A stretch of DNA of 64,000 bases from Polytrichum commune (lineage: Eukaryota; Streptophyta; Polytrichopsida; Polytrichales; Polytrichaceae). The DNA is taken from NCBI GenBank assembly GCA_950295325.1, contig OX485807.1:34192440-34256439 (forward strand), written 5' to 3'. Numbering within the stretch: the first letter of the stretch is position 1; each line of letters starts with the position of its first letter. This document shows positions 32,520-43,480 of this stretch, piece after piece. The notes under the pieces were generated by a model. That model had not been told where the DNA came from and made no database searches. It saw only the letters and a list, made by a program, of their open reading frames with translations. The position numbers and the translations under genes were made by a program.

Positions 32520-33900
32520 CTGTACACTAAACTATTATAGTAGTGTATTTAGTGTCCACTTACTATTATATGGGATTACGCCAGTGCTCTATATTAGTGT
32601 TGATTTTGGACAAAGGGGTGCCTGCTTTTCATGTGACGACCAGAGTTCGGGAAGTTTTTGAAGCCTTAGTGGCTAATTGCCGGTAGTTGTTATGAAGGGT
32701 CGGATTTTTTCCAATTTACATCGGCAAGAGCCGGTCTTTTGTAAAATCAATCGGCCAATTGCCTATATTTTCATATTTTCATTGGCCAATATCCGATTAA
32801 ATGGAATTCATATCGGCACTAATTGTTTAAAAAAATGTATGAAAAGTTATTAGAAATCATTTCTTAGTACAAAATCTTGAATAAGTGAAAAGATAGGCAT
32901 GTTCAAAACTTTAAATTTGAAGAGTTAATATCCTTGGCATGAATTGAACCTAGCAATGCCTTCACCGCTTGAAGGCCAAGGGTCCCCCAATTCTTCACAG
33001 AAGTAATTGGATTTGGTCATGGAAAGGTTGCATAATTCAAAAAGTTTAAGGTTTAGGGTACTTCCTCAAGTGCATCATCAAATGCCCCAGACAAATAGCG
33101 CTCTAGATGCTTCCGGCTGAAATCCAGTAACTCACAAGAAGAATCGGCTACATTTCCGGGACATTTTGTGGTCCATCGGCTAATTGCCGGAGGATTGAAA
33201 TTACAGTCGGATTGCCATCCGATGGTTGGAAATTTGGACCGGCCATGAGGGGAAATCCATCGGCTGATAATGAACTAGCCGTCGGTTTTCCCCAAACATA
33301 GGTGACGACCAACTAATGACATCACCCTATATTGGGACGGATTGGTCAAATTTTCAAACATGTCTTTTGACACCTAACCTTTTAAATTGACCTTTCTACA
33401 CTAAATATGATGTTTAGTGTCAAATGGTGTTTTATGTCACTATGGCATAATTTATGAATGACATTTCTTATGTGTACGTGAATAATAAATATTGTCATGG
33501 ATGAAGGACGAGTTTCATCCATTGGCCAAAACCCTACATTTAGTGCATACACTGCACTAAAATGTTATAGTGTATTTATTAGTGTCCGCTTACTATTGTT
33601 TGGAATTACGTCAGTGCTCTATATCAGTGTTGATTTTGGATAAAGGGTGCATGCTTTTCACGTGACGACCAACTTTGACATCACTCTATTTTGGGATGGA
33701 TTGGTCAAATTTTCAATATCATGTCTTTTGACACCTAACCTTTTTAAATTGGTTTTGCTACACTAAATATGATGTTTCGTGTCATATGGTATTCTATGTC
33801 ATTATGGTATAATTTTTTGGATGACACTTCTTATCTATACGTGAATAATAAGTATTGTCATGGATGAAGGATGAGTTTCATCCATTGGCCAAAACCCTGC
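32520..33900 (+). repeat. 360-bp tandem duplication, first unit interrupted
   Basis: Unit 1 is 32520-32642 plus 33302-33540; unit 2 is about 33555-33900. Shared blocks include CAGTGCTCTATAT, GTTGATTTTGGA, GTGACGACCA, TGTCTTTTGACACCTAACCT and TTTCATCCATTGGCCAAAAC. Non-coding. Confidence 0.75.
32643..33301. mobile_element. 659-bp insertion with 10-bp target duplication (Mutator-like?)
   Basis: Flanked by GTGACGACCA at 32633-32642 and 33302-33311. The second unit of the tandem duplication has the uninterrupted site at 33662-33671. Inside, ATCGGC and AATTGCC words are frequent in both orientations. Ends show only a weak inverted likeness (GTTCGGGAA against GTTTGGGGAA). A 9-11 bp duplication suits Mutator-like elements. 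No coding frame. Confidence 0.75.
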
Positions 33901-34015
33901 ATGAGTTTCTTTTGTCAACAGCTTGTGATGAAATATTGTCATGGATGATTGAAATTTGGATGAGAAATCACTTGACAAGTGGCAATAAATTGCAACACTA
34001 TAAACCTTTAACCTC

Positions 34016-34425
34016 CTCGGGGAGGTCACTCCATTGTCAAGTTGTAAACCATGTGTGAAAGAAGTTTGCTACCCCTATATTATATGCCATAGATAATTTT
34101 AAAAATTATGATTTTTTTTTCTATATATACATATCCATTGATAATATATTTTGTATATTTTCTTGAAATTTTTAGTCATCTCCATTTTTTCTAGTAATTG
34201 TTTTAGTTCAATTTTGCGTCATTCTAGTTAGAAACGGTATGTTTCTAGAAAAAAAAATACCAAATTTGGTTATCAATTTTTACTATGTAATAGATACCAT
34301 GTATATGTACTCATAATGTTTTTTTGATAAAAGTTTGACCCATTTTGTTGATGCAACTTAGAAAAAGTAGATTTTTTTTCTTTCGCACGTGGTTTTCAAC
34401 TTGACAATGGAGTGACCTCCCCGGG
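34016..34425 (+). mobile_element. hAT-like MITE, 410 bp, with about 45-bp inverted ends
   Basis: Left CTCGGGGAGGTCACTCCATT continues GTCAAGTTGTAAACCA; the right end is the inverse, CCCGGGGAGGTCACTCCATT then GTCAAGTTGAAAACCACGTG. Flanks TTAACCTC (34008-34015) and ATAACCTC (34426-34433) agree in 7 of 8. GGGGAGGTCAC links it with the elements at 15897 and 17121. Confidence 0.85.
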
Positions 34426-34433
34426 ATAACCTC

Positions 34434-35108
34434 CCCAAAAAAAAATTTACAAGGAATAATAAATAATGTTGGGTTAACATTTAGTGTTGGTGACACTACA
34501 CTGCGGTTTACATCTAGTATTGAGCAAGACAATTAGAATTGGTGACACTAAATATCATATTTAGTGTAGGTTCCGAAAAGTCTAAGCACAACAACATTAG
34601 AAGTGCACCGTTTATGGTATTTAGTGTCACTTATTATTTGGGACTTTGCAATAACTTCTTATTCGAGAGTTCCATTTTTACTAGTGAGAGTAGACTAGGT
34701 TGTTTGGACATTGTAGAACATAGCTGACTTTGTTGGGTGAAACGTTACGTTCTCAATAAATAGTTATAGCACTACGGAACTCCAAATAGTAAGTGATACT
34801 AAATACCACAAACAATGTAGTATAAATTGAAAACAATATGCAATCAAGTCACTTTCATCATGCGTTCGTCAACAACCTCAATAACCATTACTTTGCAAAA
34901 ATTGGAATGATGCACTTGTGAGTTTGTGTAGAAAAAAACTAACACCTTTGTTGTTGAGTGCTTCCCAAAAAATGACACTGAAATCTCTCTATGATTCAAA
35001 TACATAGCAATGTCGATAAATCAACGGTGATTGGAAAGATAACCCACTTGTTGTTGAATAGCATGCCAAGACATTTGAAATGTGGAGCTCGATAAGTTGT
35101 AACTCAAA
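34434..35108. other. non-coding, contains CACTAAAT palindromic words
   Basis: ACACTAAATATCATATTTAGTG is approached at 34541-34562, with direct and inverse relatives at 34612 and 34795. No gene. Confidence 0.4.
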
Positions 35109-36426
35109 CGGGGGGGGGGGGGGGCACACCCTTGTATATTTTGCATACACCTGCGATAATGACCTATTAAAATGGGGGCTATTTACCTATGAGAAAGGAT
35201 TATAAGGGATGCTAATTTTTTAAATAATGGTAAATTGTTGTGATTATTTGCACCCTATTGGTAATTATAAATTCTTGGATGGTTGATTTTATGGTACCCT
35301 ATATTACTTATATGTATTTTTTCCCCTGATTGCCCCCATTCCTTAAAGTGTATGATACAGTAGAATTCTTGTTAGAAGCACATGTACAGAGTAAGAGAAC
35401 AAACATTTACTAGGGTTTAGGGTTCAGGGTCACACTGAAGTCCGGGCAAAGCAAAACACTAAACAATAACAACAAAAGATTGCAATTACATGTCATAAAG
35501 CAACACAAGCCAACGAATAAAAGTTGTGTTGGATAACACAGTTAGAAACCTTGAGGTCTTAGGGAACAGGCCAGCCACATGTGTCTCAAAGTCACATTTA
35601 CAAGGTTTGCAAAATCCCTACAATTGATGCCTTGATCTTCCAATCCTACACATTGGAGGAAAATCCCACGCCATGCAAGCAAAATCCACCTAAACTAGCT
35701 AGGCTACCATTTACACATGTGGGAGATATGAGGGTACTCGAACTGAAATGACTACTACAGATTTCAAGGTATACTAATGATCATTCAGCCCTTTTCCAAA
35801 TTATATCTCCACATGTGTGAGATAGTACAAATTTAGCAGGTTTTATTTTTTATTTGAAATGAACTCACTCAATGAGTTTGCATCTACCTCATCTAAGGTG
35901 TAGATTTTGCTAGTTGATTCATACAGTAGAGACACAGTTGAGATAATAACATCCACATCAACCCACACACAGCCACTCTCAACATACTTATATTTGTTGA
36001 GACCCGGCTGTTTTTTGAACCAATGGAGGTAAGCCATAGCAGTTGGGAAGAGCGTTTCTCTATTTCCGTTTTGGACTACACGTTTCATCAAGTCAATGGG
36101 TTGCCAACAATTGCCCCACTTAGTACCAACCTTCACCCTTATTTTTTGAACCCTTCCTATATAGAACATGCCATATTTTGGTAGCAAAGTATTTAATTTT
36201 TGAAACTATCGCTTTTTCTCCATGCTATTTTATATGTACCACTTAGGTAATTTAATCATGTTTTGTCAAATGCTATATTACATATAATCATGTTTCACAA
36301 TCCCAAAGCACCCTATACTACATCTAATAATTTACAAATTTTACGCCAAATTTTTATACAAGACCCTATATTTTATCGCACGTAGTTCCTACGTTTTTCG
36401 CCAGTGCCCCCCCCCCCCCCCCCGAG
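35109..36426 (-). mobile_element. hAT-like element E3, 1318 bp
   Basis: A G run at the left and a C run ending CCCCGAG at the right. AACTCAAA is present exactly at 35101-35108 and 36427-36434. Subterminal ACCTGCGATAATGA (left) and, inverted, ACGTGCGATAAAATA (right) match the inner motif of E1 and E2. It encloses the unknown frame at 35843-36187. Confidence 0.8.
35843..36187 (-). CDS. unknown protein of family U inside E3
   Basis: A 114-residue frame, starting MLPKYGMFYIGRVQKIRVKV and ending YESTSKIYTLDEVDANSLSE then FISNKK. The C-terminal 35 residues match the frame at 16267-16548 (W-V-D-x-D-x-I, then K-I-Y-x-x-D-x-V-D-A-x-S-L-x-E). The conserved Trp and KWGNCW segment suggest a once-folded domain. 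I do not recognise a family. Because both copies sit in or beside hAT-like ends, it may be an accessory or captured gene of that element family. No upstream exon was identified. Confidence 0.4.
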   Translation of the reverse strand: MLPKYGMFYIGRVQKIRVKVGTKWGNCWQPIDLMKRVVQNGNRETLFPTAMAYLHWFKKQPGLNKYKYVESGCVWVDVDVIISTVSLLYESTSKIYTLDEVDANSLSEFISNKK

Positions 36427-36434
36427 AACTCAAA

Positions 36435-37520
36435 AAACAGTTGCAAAGGTGGATCCTCATAGCTCCAAGCATATTGCAATGCCAATTCACAATGATAAAG
36501 ATGTCGACATGTATTTTGAAACTTCATGACAAGTGACGGGCATTTTGGGAGTGATATGTTAAGTTGCAGGTCATGTGGAACCAATAGCAGTGACCAACTG
36601 TCCAATGGGTTGCGACATGTACAAAAAACAACCTTGAGTGCTATAACTACACTAAATATGATATTTAATGTGACTTATTAGTTGGAATTACGCAATGCTA
36701 TAACTATCTATTGTGCATCTCATTCTTTACCAACTATGGGCGAGTTGATTGTCTGGACACAATAGAACATTAATATCTTTACTTGGTAGAAATAATACAT
36801 TAATAGAAAGAAAGAAAGAAAGAAAGAATATATATATATATATATATATAAGAACATGTAACTCCAAACAGTAAGTCACACTAAATATCACATTTAGTGA
36901 AGCTCTCGTATATCTCATTTACTTTGCCAACAAAGGTCGAATTGGTTGTTTGGACATTATAAAACATGAACATCTTTACTTGGTAAAAAAAATTACATTA
37001 ACATTAGATAGATATACTACAATACACGAAATATGATATTTAGTGTTTGATACACTAAATACGAACACATACACTAAATCAATTACCCTATGAAAGTAAG
37101 TAACATTAAATGTAAACTCAAACACTAGTAAATATCAACTATGGTAATATGTGAAAGTTACATGTTTGAATTTAGTGTTAGTAAGGATATGAAAAAAAAG
37201 GATATAACAAGGAAGGTGGCAGTAGGGAAGGTAGCGGTACATTTATGTCTAACACTAGTTGTCAAAGAATTGAAAACTAGTGTTGAGCATGGTAGGGTGA
37301 CAACAACACTAAATACAATCAAACACTAACTATCATATTTAGTGTCGTAGCATTGTGTAATTCCAAATAATGAGTGACACTAAAAGATAATGTGTTAGTG
37401 TAGTACGGTAAACCTCACTAAGCTTAGCTGAGTGAGCACAAGCCACGTGTAGCCTGCCCCACAATTCCCGCATTCCATCATCCCAGCCTCCCGGCTCTAA
37501 GGTGGACGGTGGGTCCAACT
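36435..37520. repeat. non-coding, CACTAAATAT palindrome cluster and microsatellite
   Basis: Words of the type CACTAAATATGATATTTAGTG occur at about 36650, 36883, 37035 and 37330, each joined to a CTTATTATTTGGAATTAC-type tail in one or the other orientation. A GAAA repeat followed by a TA repeat lies at about 36807-36850. Confidence 0.6.
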
Positions 37521-37525
37521 ATGTA

Positions 37526-39182
37526 AGGTAGAGGGTGCTTAAACCAACACTTTAAGCTATTGCACATACCGTACGTTAAGGGCAGGTTCGGCACAAAATA
37601 ATTCTAAAAATAGATACCGGAATTTTTGGAAAATTATTGACATTTTTTGCCGAATATAAAATTAATTATTTTTCAAAATTGCCGAAAAGTAAGAAATTTT
37701 TACTTCTCACTAGAGTTTTACTTACAGTGGAAGCATATGTGAATTTTGAAAGAGAGAAGGTGCTCCTTTTGTAATCAAGCTCACTTACATTAGTCCACAA
37801 AGAATATGGGTTAAGAAATAGCAAGATTCTAGGTGAGGCTTTTCAAATGTGTTGTACACAAATTTTTGGAGTCCAATTGAGCATAGAAGATGAAGTTTTA
37901 TAGAATTTTGTCCAACTAACAAAAGCTGAGAAATCAATCCTTCTTCCACCTCCAACAAGTTTTGTGTCAAAATAAGTCTTTATGCAAAAGATATGGACAA
38001 AACATTGCAGCCGTGTAAAGACCAAAAAATTAAAATGCATTCATAACAGTTTTTCGGAGCTTATTTGTGCATAGAAGATCAACTTTTTTGGAATTTTGTT
38101 GGTCTAAGAAAAGTTTAGAAATCAAGTAATCTTTCACCTCCAAGAAATTTTATGTCATTTGAAGACTCTATGCAAAAGTTATGCGTGTTATAAAAATGAA
38201 GTCTAACTCGGTGCTTCACTTCAAAGTTTACATATCCCATATGCATTGTTGAACACAACTCCACTCTACTTGCATAAAGCACAGAGCATTCTCAACTCTT
38301 CACTCACATCTTACTTGTCATTCAATGCAAGAGAGATGTACAAGATATAAGCTTAAATAGGAAATTAAAAATGAATTTAGGCTGAATTTTTTTAAATTAA
38401 AAGAGAAAATTGCTGAAAATATGAATGTACTATTTTTAGGTGCCAAACCTACTTTTTGAACTTTAAATAATTATTTGGCTAACATGTGCCGAAGCTGCCC
38501 TTAACGTACGGTACATATGGCTATGTGGTTGATATAAAAAAATATACATTCATATTAGCCTTTGGGGTAAACATAGGTATCAAGAAAGAAAAAGTATTTT
38601 TAGTCTCAATTGAATATTTGATGAATATTCAAAGTCAAAACTACTAGCTTCCTTGAACCGATCCAAAGGCCCCTTGTATAGCAACCTTGCATATGATGAG
38701 GACCCCCACCTTTATTGCCTAGATCTAACACAACATAGTTGCATACTAGACCCAAACTACATCAAAGCCCAAGTAGTAATAGTATGCAGTCACATGGCTA
38801 CCTCCATGATCCCACCCAGTTCGCTTGCAAAACCATCACCTTGCATCCCGGGAACCGACCCTCTTGCATCTTGGGAAATGACCCTTTTGTGCTTTGTGCT
38901 TTGTGCTTTGTGGGCCTCTGAATGGCTAGAATAGGCATTGACAAGCCACCCTAATCCCACCTTGAACCAACATGAGACAGAGTGGAACCCATCACCTACC
39001 CTACATGGAGGTAGTGGAGGCCGCTATGAAGTGGCACCACCAATGGCACCTAAAACCGTCACTCCGTGGGTCAGACACTCCTACACCGCCAGGTACGGTT
39101 CAAGGTTGTAGAGTGTTGGCAATTGGGAGGCGTTTATAGATGTTGGTTTTGGATGGGGTGTTGGTTTTGGCACCCTCTACCT
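37526..39182 (+). mobile_element. TA-flanked element M2, copy 1, interrupted
   Basis: Ends AGGTAGAGGGTGC (left) and, inverted, AGGTAGAGGGTGCC (right), flanked by TA at 37524-37525 and 39183-39184, as for Tc1/mariner-type elements. It is about 712 bp once the insertion at 37569-38511 is removed, matching copy 2 (732 bp). Non-coding. Confidence 0.8.
37569..38511. mobile_element. TA-flanked element M1 inside M2, 943 bp
   Basis: Inverted ends start CCGTACGTTAAGGGCAG on both sides and run about 26 bases to TTCGGCAC. TA flanks it (37567-37568, 38512-38513). M2 copy 2 has the unoccupied site at 46875-46890. Internally there is a degenerate direct repeat of about 215 bp spacing. No transposase. Confidence 0.85.
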
Positions 39183-39184
39183 TA

Positions 39185-39496
39185 CAATCAAGACTCTATA
39201 AATGTTATAGGTCGGGAGTAGCAGAAAAATATTTGAATCTTCTACTGGCTGAGTAAAGAAGGCCCGGACCGCAGCTCAAACGTATTCTTTGAACGCTGCC
39301 CGCGACCTTTCGGGGCCAAAAACATATATAGAATCATAACAAGTAACACTTATAGAATTCATACCAATGATAAATAACATTTATCGAAATAACACTTAGA
39401 ATTTATGAAAATGAAGAACATAACACTTTATAAAAATAAAAATTGAAAGTACAAATGATAATACATAATTCAACTAAACTAATTGAAAGAAATAAT
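39185..39496. other. no gene seen
   Basis: A short GC-rich part at 39240-39325, then AT-rich sequence. Nothing recognised. Confidence 0.35.
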
Positions 39497-40015
39497 CTAT
39501 ATAGTAGTAACTTGATGAGATTCTTCCAACTGAACTAACCGATAGAAAGAGCCTATAGTAGTATGATGAGAAGCTTCCAAATGATGAGATGAAACTTCCT
39601 TCTGGAGTCCTTGAATGCTTTTGATGTGTGATAGGGCATCATTTGGTCTTTGTTCAAAGTATTTCTTCAAAGTCTTTAGAGAACGCTTAGCAACACTCAA
39701 TCCTATAACTTCTTCTACCACATCAAGCATATTCCTCATCAACATCATTTCTTGATGTTATGAGGAATGCATATCCAAAAACTCCTCATTGGTAGGTTCA
39801 TAGGGGTTGTTAAAATCAAACTCCATCTCATAATTGAGGTGTTCACGAGCATTCATCACATCACCCACCTCACTATCAAATGACAACAACATCAGTTGCT
39901 GAAGTAGAGTAGCAACTTCATCAACCTCTACCAAGCGCCTAGCTTCCTCTATCTCCCTCTCAATAGAGATCGAAAGAACACCCGTGTGCCTCCAACAATT
40001 TTGAATTGTTCGCAA
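39497..40015 (-). pseudogene. pogo/Tigger-like DDE transposase C-terminal fragment
   Basis: On minus, 40015-39758 starts with an arginine-rich turn and TIQNCWRHTGVLSI, a motif typical near the end of the DDE domain in pogo/Tigger-type (CENP-B-like) transposases, followed by an acidic helical tail. After one TAA the same frame continues 39748-39497 with MLDVVEEVIGLSVAKRSLKT. The remaining catalytic domain is not present upstream. It is a dead fragment. TA-flanked M1 and M2 elements nearby are the kind such a transposase could mobilise, but no direct link is shown. Confidence 0.5.
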
Positions 40016-40814
40016 AGAATATGGGATAAATGTGATTACATGTTCAAAATGTATGCTCTCATATATTATTACCTTGATTTTCTCAAAATTAACACTTATA
40101 GAGCTGCAACTAACAAAGAAGGGAGTAGAGCATGTTATAACACTTAACTCATATTACTCACTAGTCTTACCAATTATGTTTTTGTAGGGGAGTAAAATTT
40201 TCTTAACATACATGAAATTATAATGCTTATAGGGGTAACACTTATAGAGTCTTGATTGTAACCCATGAGTGTGTGTGTTTGACAAAGTTTTTGCAAGTTT
40301 TTCACTTTTGACATGCAAAAACTCGCACCAACCCCCCCCCCCCCCCCCCAAAAAAATGCTCATCAATTGACACACACAATTTAGAAGTTGACACGTACTA
40401 TGACTTTTTAAGAATTAAAAAAAACACATCAATTGACACGCTAGAAATTGAAATCACACGTATTACTAGGCAACTTAAGTACTATAAACTTCAGTTCAAG
40501 TATTCGGAAAACATAACCCATAACATTAGGAGAACTTCCTACACTCACTTACATACTTAAGTTCAGCCTTGTTCTTGTAATTTCCTTTGTAACTGGGAAG
40601 GCTCTACATCTGATATGGTGATCAGAGAGGTGGTGGAGGCTAAGTACAAGGCCGACAAGATCATTGTTCCTTGTCTCTTGTGGATGTATTTTCATGATTG
40701 TTTTGTATGGGTATGAGAATGAACAATTTGCCGTAGCAGATCTTGAAGAGTGATGTTTTGGTTGGTTAAATATTGGGTTCATTTTTAGGCGTCTCAGCTT
40801 GACATTGGGATGAT
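40016..40814. other. no gene; C run
   Basis: AT-rich. A C run at about 40331-40349 followed by A's. No matching G run or inverted end was found. Confidence 0.35.
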
Positions 40815-41570
40815 TTGAGGTAGACTTTGCATAGTGCAGAGATCCCCTTCAAATTGAATTTACTGTACAATTTACAATGCCTAATTTGAAGCTAGATTGG
40901 GAGCAATACTGTTGTTGGGTATGTGATTTGAATGCCATTAGCATTTACAAGTCCCTAAAGTTTGTCACATACTCTAGGCCAATGGTAGATAATCCACTCT
41001 CACCATTGGCACCGCCTACATCTGTGATAAATACTTTTGTATGGTTAATTCCTATGTTACTTGATTTGAAGTTAAAAATTGGGAGATCTAGAATGTTTTG
41101 TTTGATTAAAAATTGAGGAAGGTAGCCATCCCAACTCATAATGATTTGAATTTTGAGGTCTTGCATAGGGCAAAGATCCCCTTCAATTGAGTTTAATATA
41201 CAATGTGAAATTCTCATTGATTCAATGCAATGCTTGAGTTGACGTTAGATTGGAATCAATAATGTTGTTGACTCTGTGAGTGGAATGCTATCAGTGTTCA
41301 CAAGGCCCTGAAGTTCATCCCCTAAGTCTGTCCCAATATCTAAGATAATGGAAGACATTCCACTCTCACCATTGGTACCATCTACACTCCTGCTAGATAC
41401 TTTGTGTTGGTCAATTCCCACTAGTCCAAACTCTTGTCCTTTAGTTTGATTAGCCATCTCAACTTGATAGGATGATTTGAGGTGGTAGACTTGCATACTG
41501 CAAGATTCCTTTCAATTGAGTTCAATGTACGATGTAAAAATCATAATGCTTCAATACAATGCTTGAATTG
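40815..41570 (-). repeat. three degenerate copies of a 330-bp unit with coding-like content
   Basis: Units start near 40815, 41155 and 41483, each with TTGCATA, (A/C)AAGATCCCCTTCAA-type and TTCAATTGAGTTTAAT-type words. On minus, two units are open and parallel: VGGANGESGLSTI and VDGTNGESGMSSI, each following a segment with H(T/K)KVSI or HKVSSRS. The protein-level likeness suggests repeats of a former coding exon. I do not recognise it. Confidence 0.4.
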
Positions 41571-41958
41571 AAGTTCAAGTCATCACATAAGATATGAAGA
41601 AAGAGGAATTGTGGCTCGAAAGGATGTTATTGAAGTTTCAATACACTAAAGAAGAAATTGACATGTTTAAGGGAGAAATCCTGGAAATCCTGGAAACACC
41701 TCGATAGGAGTGTGAGAACAAAACAATATTAGAGACTTCATCCCTTGAATAATGGTTTTTTATTTTTTATTATTGAACACACAATGATATCATATTTTGA
41801 GCAAACAATCTAATCTCTTATAAACATATGTCATTTTGGTATCCATTTTTTGAGCCACATGAAACCACACACCATTCAAATTTGGATGTCCGATCAAGAT
41901 AAGTTACCAAATTAGGCATTTCTACCTTACCCTCCTTCTACTGTTGGTTGCCGGGTAG

Positions 41959-42532
41959 GTATTTAACCTTAGGTGGCACTTCCAACTCTGCGTACAAGTT
42001 TGATTGTTGGAACATACCCAAGTCAAGTAGGTATTTAACCTTAGGTGGCACTTCCAACTCTGCGTACAAGTTTGATTGTTGGAACATACCCAAGTCAAGT
42101 AGATATTTAACCTTAGGTGGCACTTCCAACTTTGTGTGCAAGTTTGAATGTTGGAACATACCCAAGTCAAGTAGGTCTTTAACCTTAGGTGACACTTCCA
42201 ACTCTGCGTACAAGTTTGATTGTTGGAACATACCCAAGTCAAGTAGGTGTTTAACCTTAGGTGACACTTCCAACTCTGCGTACAAGTTTGATTGTTGGAA
42301 CATACCCAAGTCAAGTAGGTATTTAACCTTAGGTGGCACTTCCAACTTTGCGTACAAGTTTGAATGTTGGAACATACCCAAGTCAAGTAGGTATTTAACC
42401 TTAGGTGGCACTTCCAACTCTGTGTACAAGTTTGATTGTTGGAACATACCCAAGTCAAGTAGGTATTTAACCTTAGGTGGCACTTCCAACTCTGCGTACA
42501 ATTTTGATTGTTGGAACATACCCAAGTCAAGT
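41959..42532 (-). repeat. 72-bp tandem repeat, 8 copies, open in three frames
   Basis: Units start every 72 bases from 41959 to 42463 and differ at only about eight positions. Since 72 is divisible by 3, frames without stops stay open: minus 42581-41922 (24-residue unit TWVCSNNQTCTQSWKCHLRL plus NTYL), minus 42525-41938 and plus 41948-42541. The first shows the fewest amino acid differences between copies. Without a recognised domain or splice context I treat it as a minisatellite and not as a gene. Confidence 0.8.
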
Positions 42533-43393
42533 CCAATATAGTAGACAATTTTAGCATGGAATCGGAGTGGAGAAGCGACAATTGAACTGCATCACATTGC
42601 TACAACCCTAGCGAGGGTTTTGAAGAGAACAACTTCACCTTGTAGGTCATCCAACTATCGTGAGTTGTGATTGCTAGGCCCATCGGCCACACAATTGGCT
42701 CTACAACCCCCCATGACATTTGTGTTTACGAAAAATCCACCATGTCATAATCTAGTCTCCTCTTATTAAGAATGTAAAATATTCCTCTATCAGAGGGAGG
42801 AAATCTTATTGTCAAAGCTCCGTAGGGGAACTTTACGAACCCTCTAGGGACCCTCTAGGAACCTCCAAAATCCAACACAAAACCTTCCATACAACCTATC
42901 TCATAGCATCACACATGTCATTACGGTGTCACACTATAATTACAACTCTTGGCACCATAGCCTACTGAAATATAGGCCCAAGATTGATGTCCAATGAAGA
43001 AGACCACATAAGGCCCACATGAAACTTTGATCAATAAAAGCCTACGAGGACTTCTTTTTGTCCATGGCCTAACCAATCCTTAGATCTTGCTAAAAACTAC
43101 ATGGCTTTCTTTTCTTTACCCATCCGCATGGTCACAATCAACCAATTTTGTTGAAAACATTCAACATTGTGAAAAGAAAAGAAAAAAGAAAAACATCACA
43201 TACAACCTTGATGTTTACAAGTGTTGATCGCCATATATGGAGAAAAACGCATAAACATTGGGTGTTGTAGAGTTGAACATGTGGGAATCAATCACCCTAA
43301 ACCTCCGATCCATTGGATCGAGATATTGTACATGCAATGATGTGGACTTCCTCTTAGGGTGAAATGATCCACGCCCCAATTCATGGACCAGTT
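42533..43393. other. no gene seen
   Basis: Mixed AT-rich sequence with stops in all frames. Nothing recognised. Confidence 0.35.
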
Positions 43394-43480
43394 AGGGCCA
43401 CTTCAACACACAAGTCAAGGGTTGTGACCATGTAATTGTGAGGGTCCTTGATTCTCATCCAAAGGCTGTACCGGTTTTTC
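43394..43480 (+). repeat. dispersed repeat F1, one end
   Basis: AGGGCCACTTCAACACACAAG, then TGTGACCATGTAATTGTGAG and GGTCCTTGATTCTCATCCAA, the last also in the copy at 11003-11148 (inverse). The other end is lost. Confidence 0.45.
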
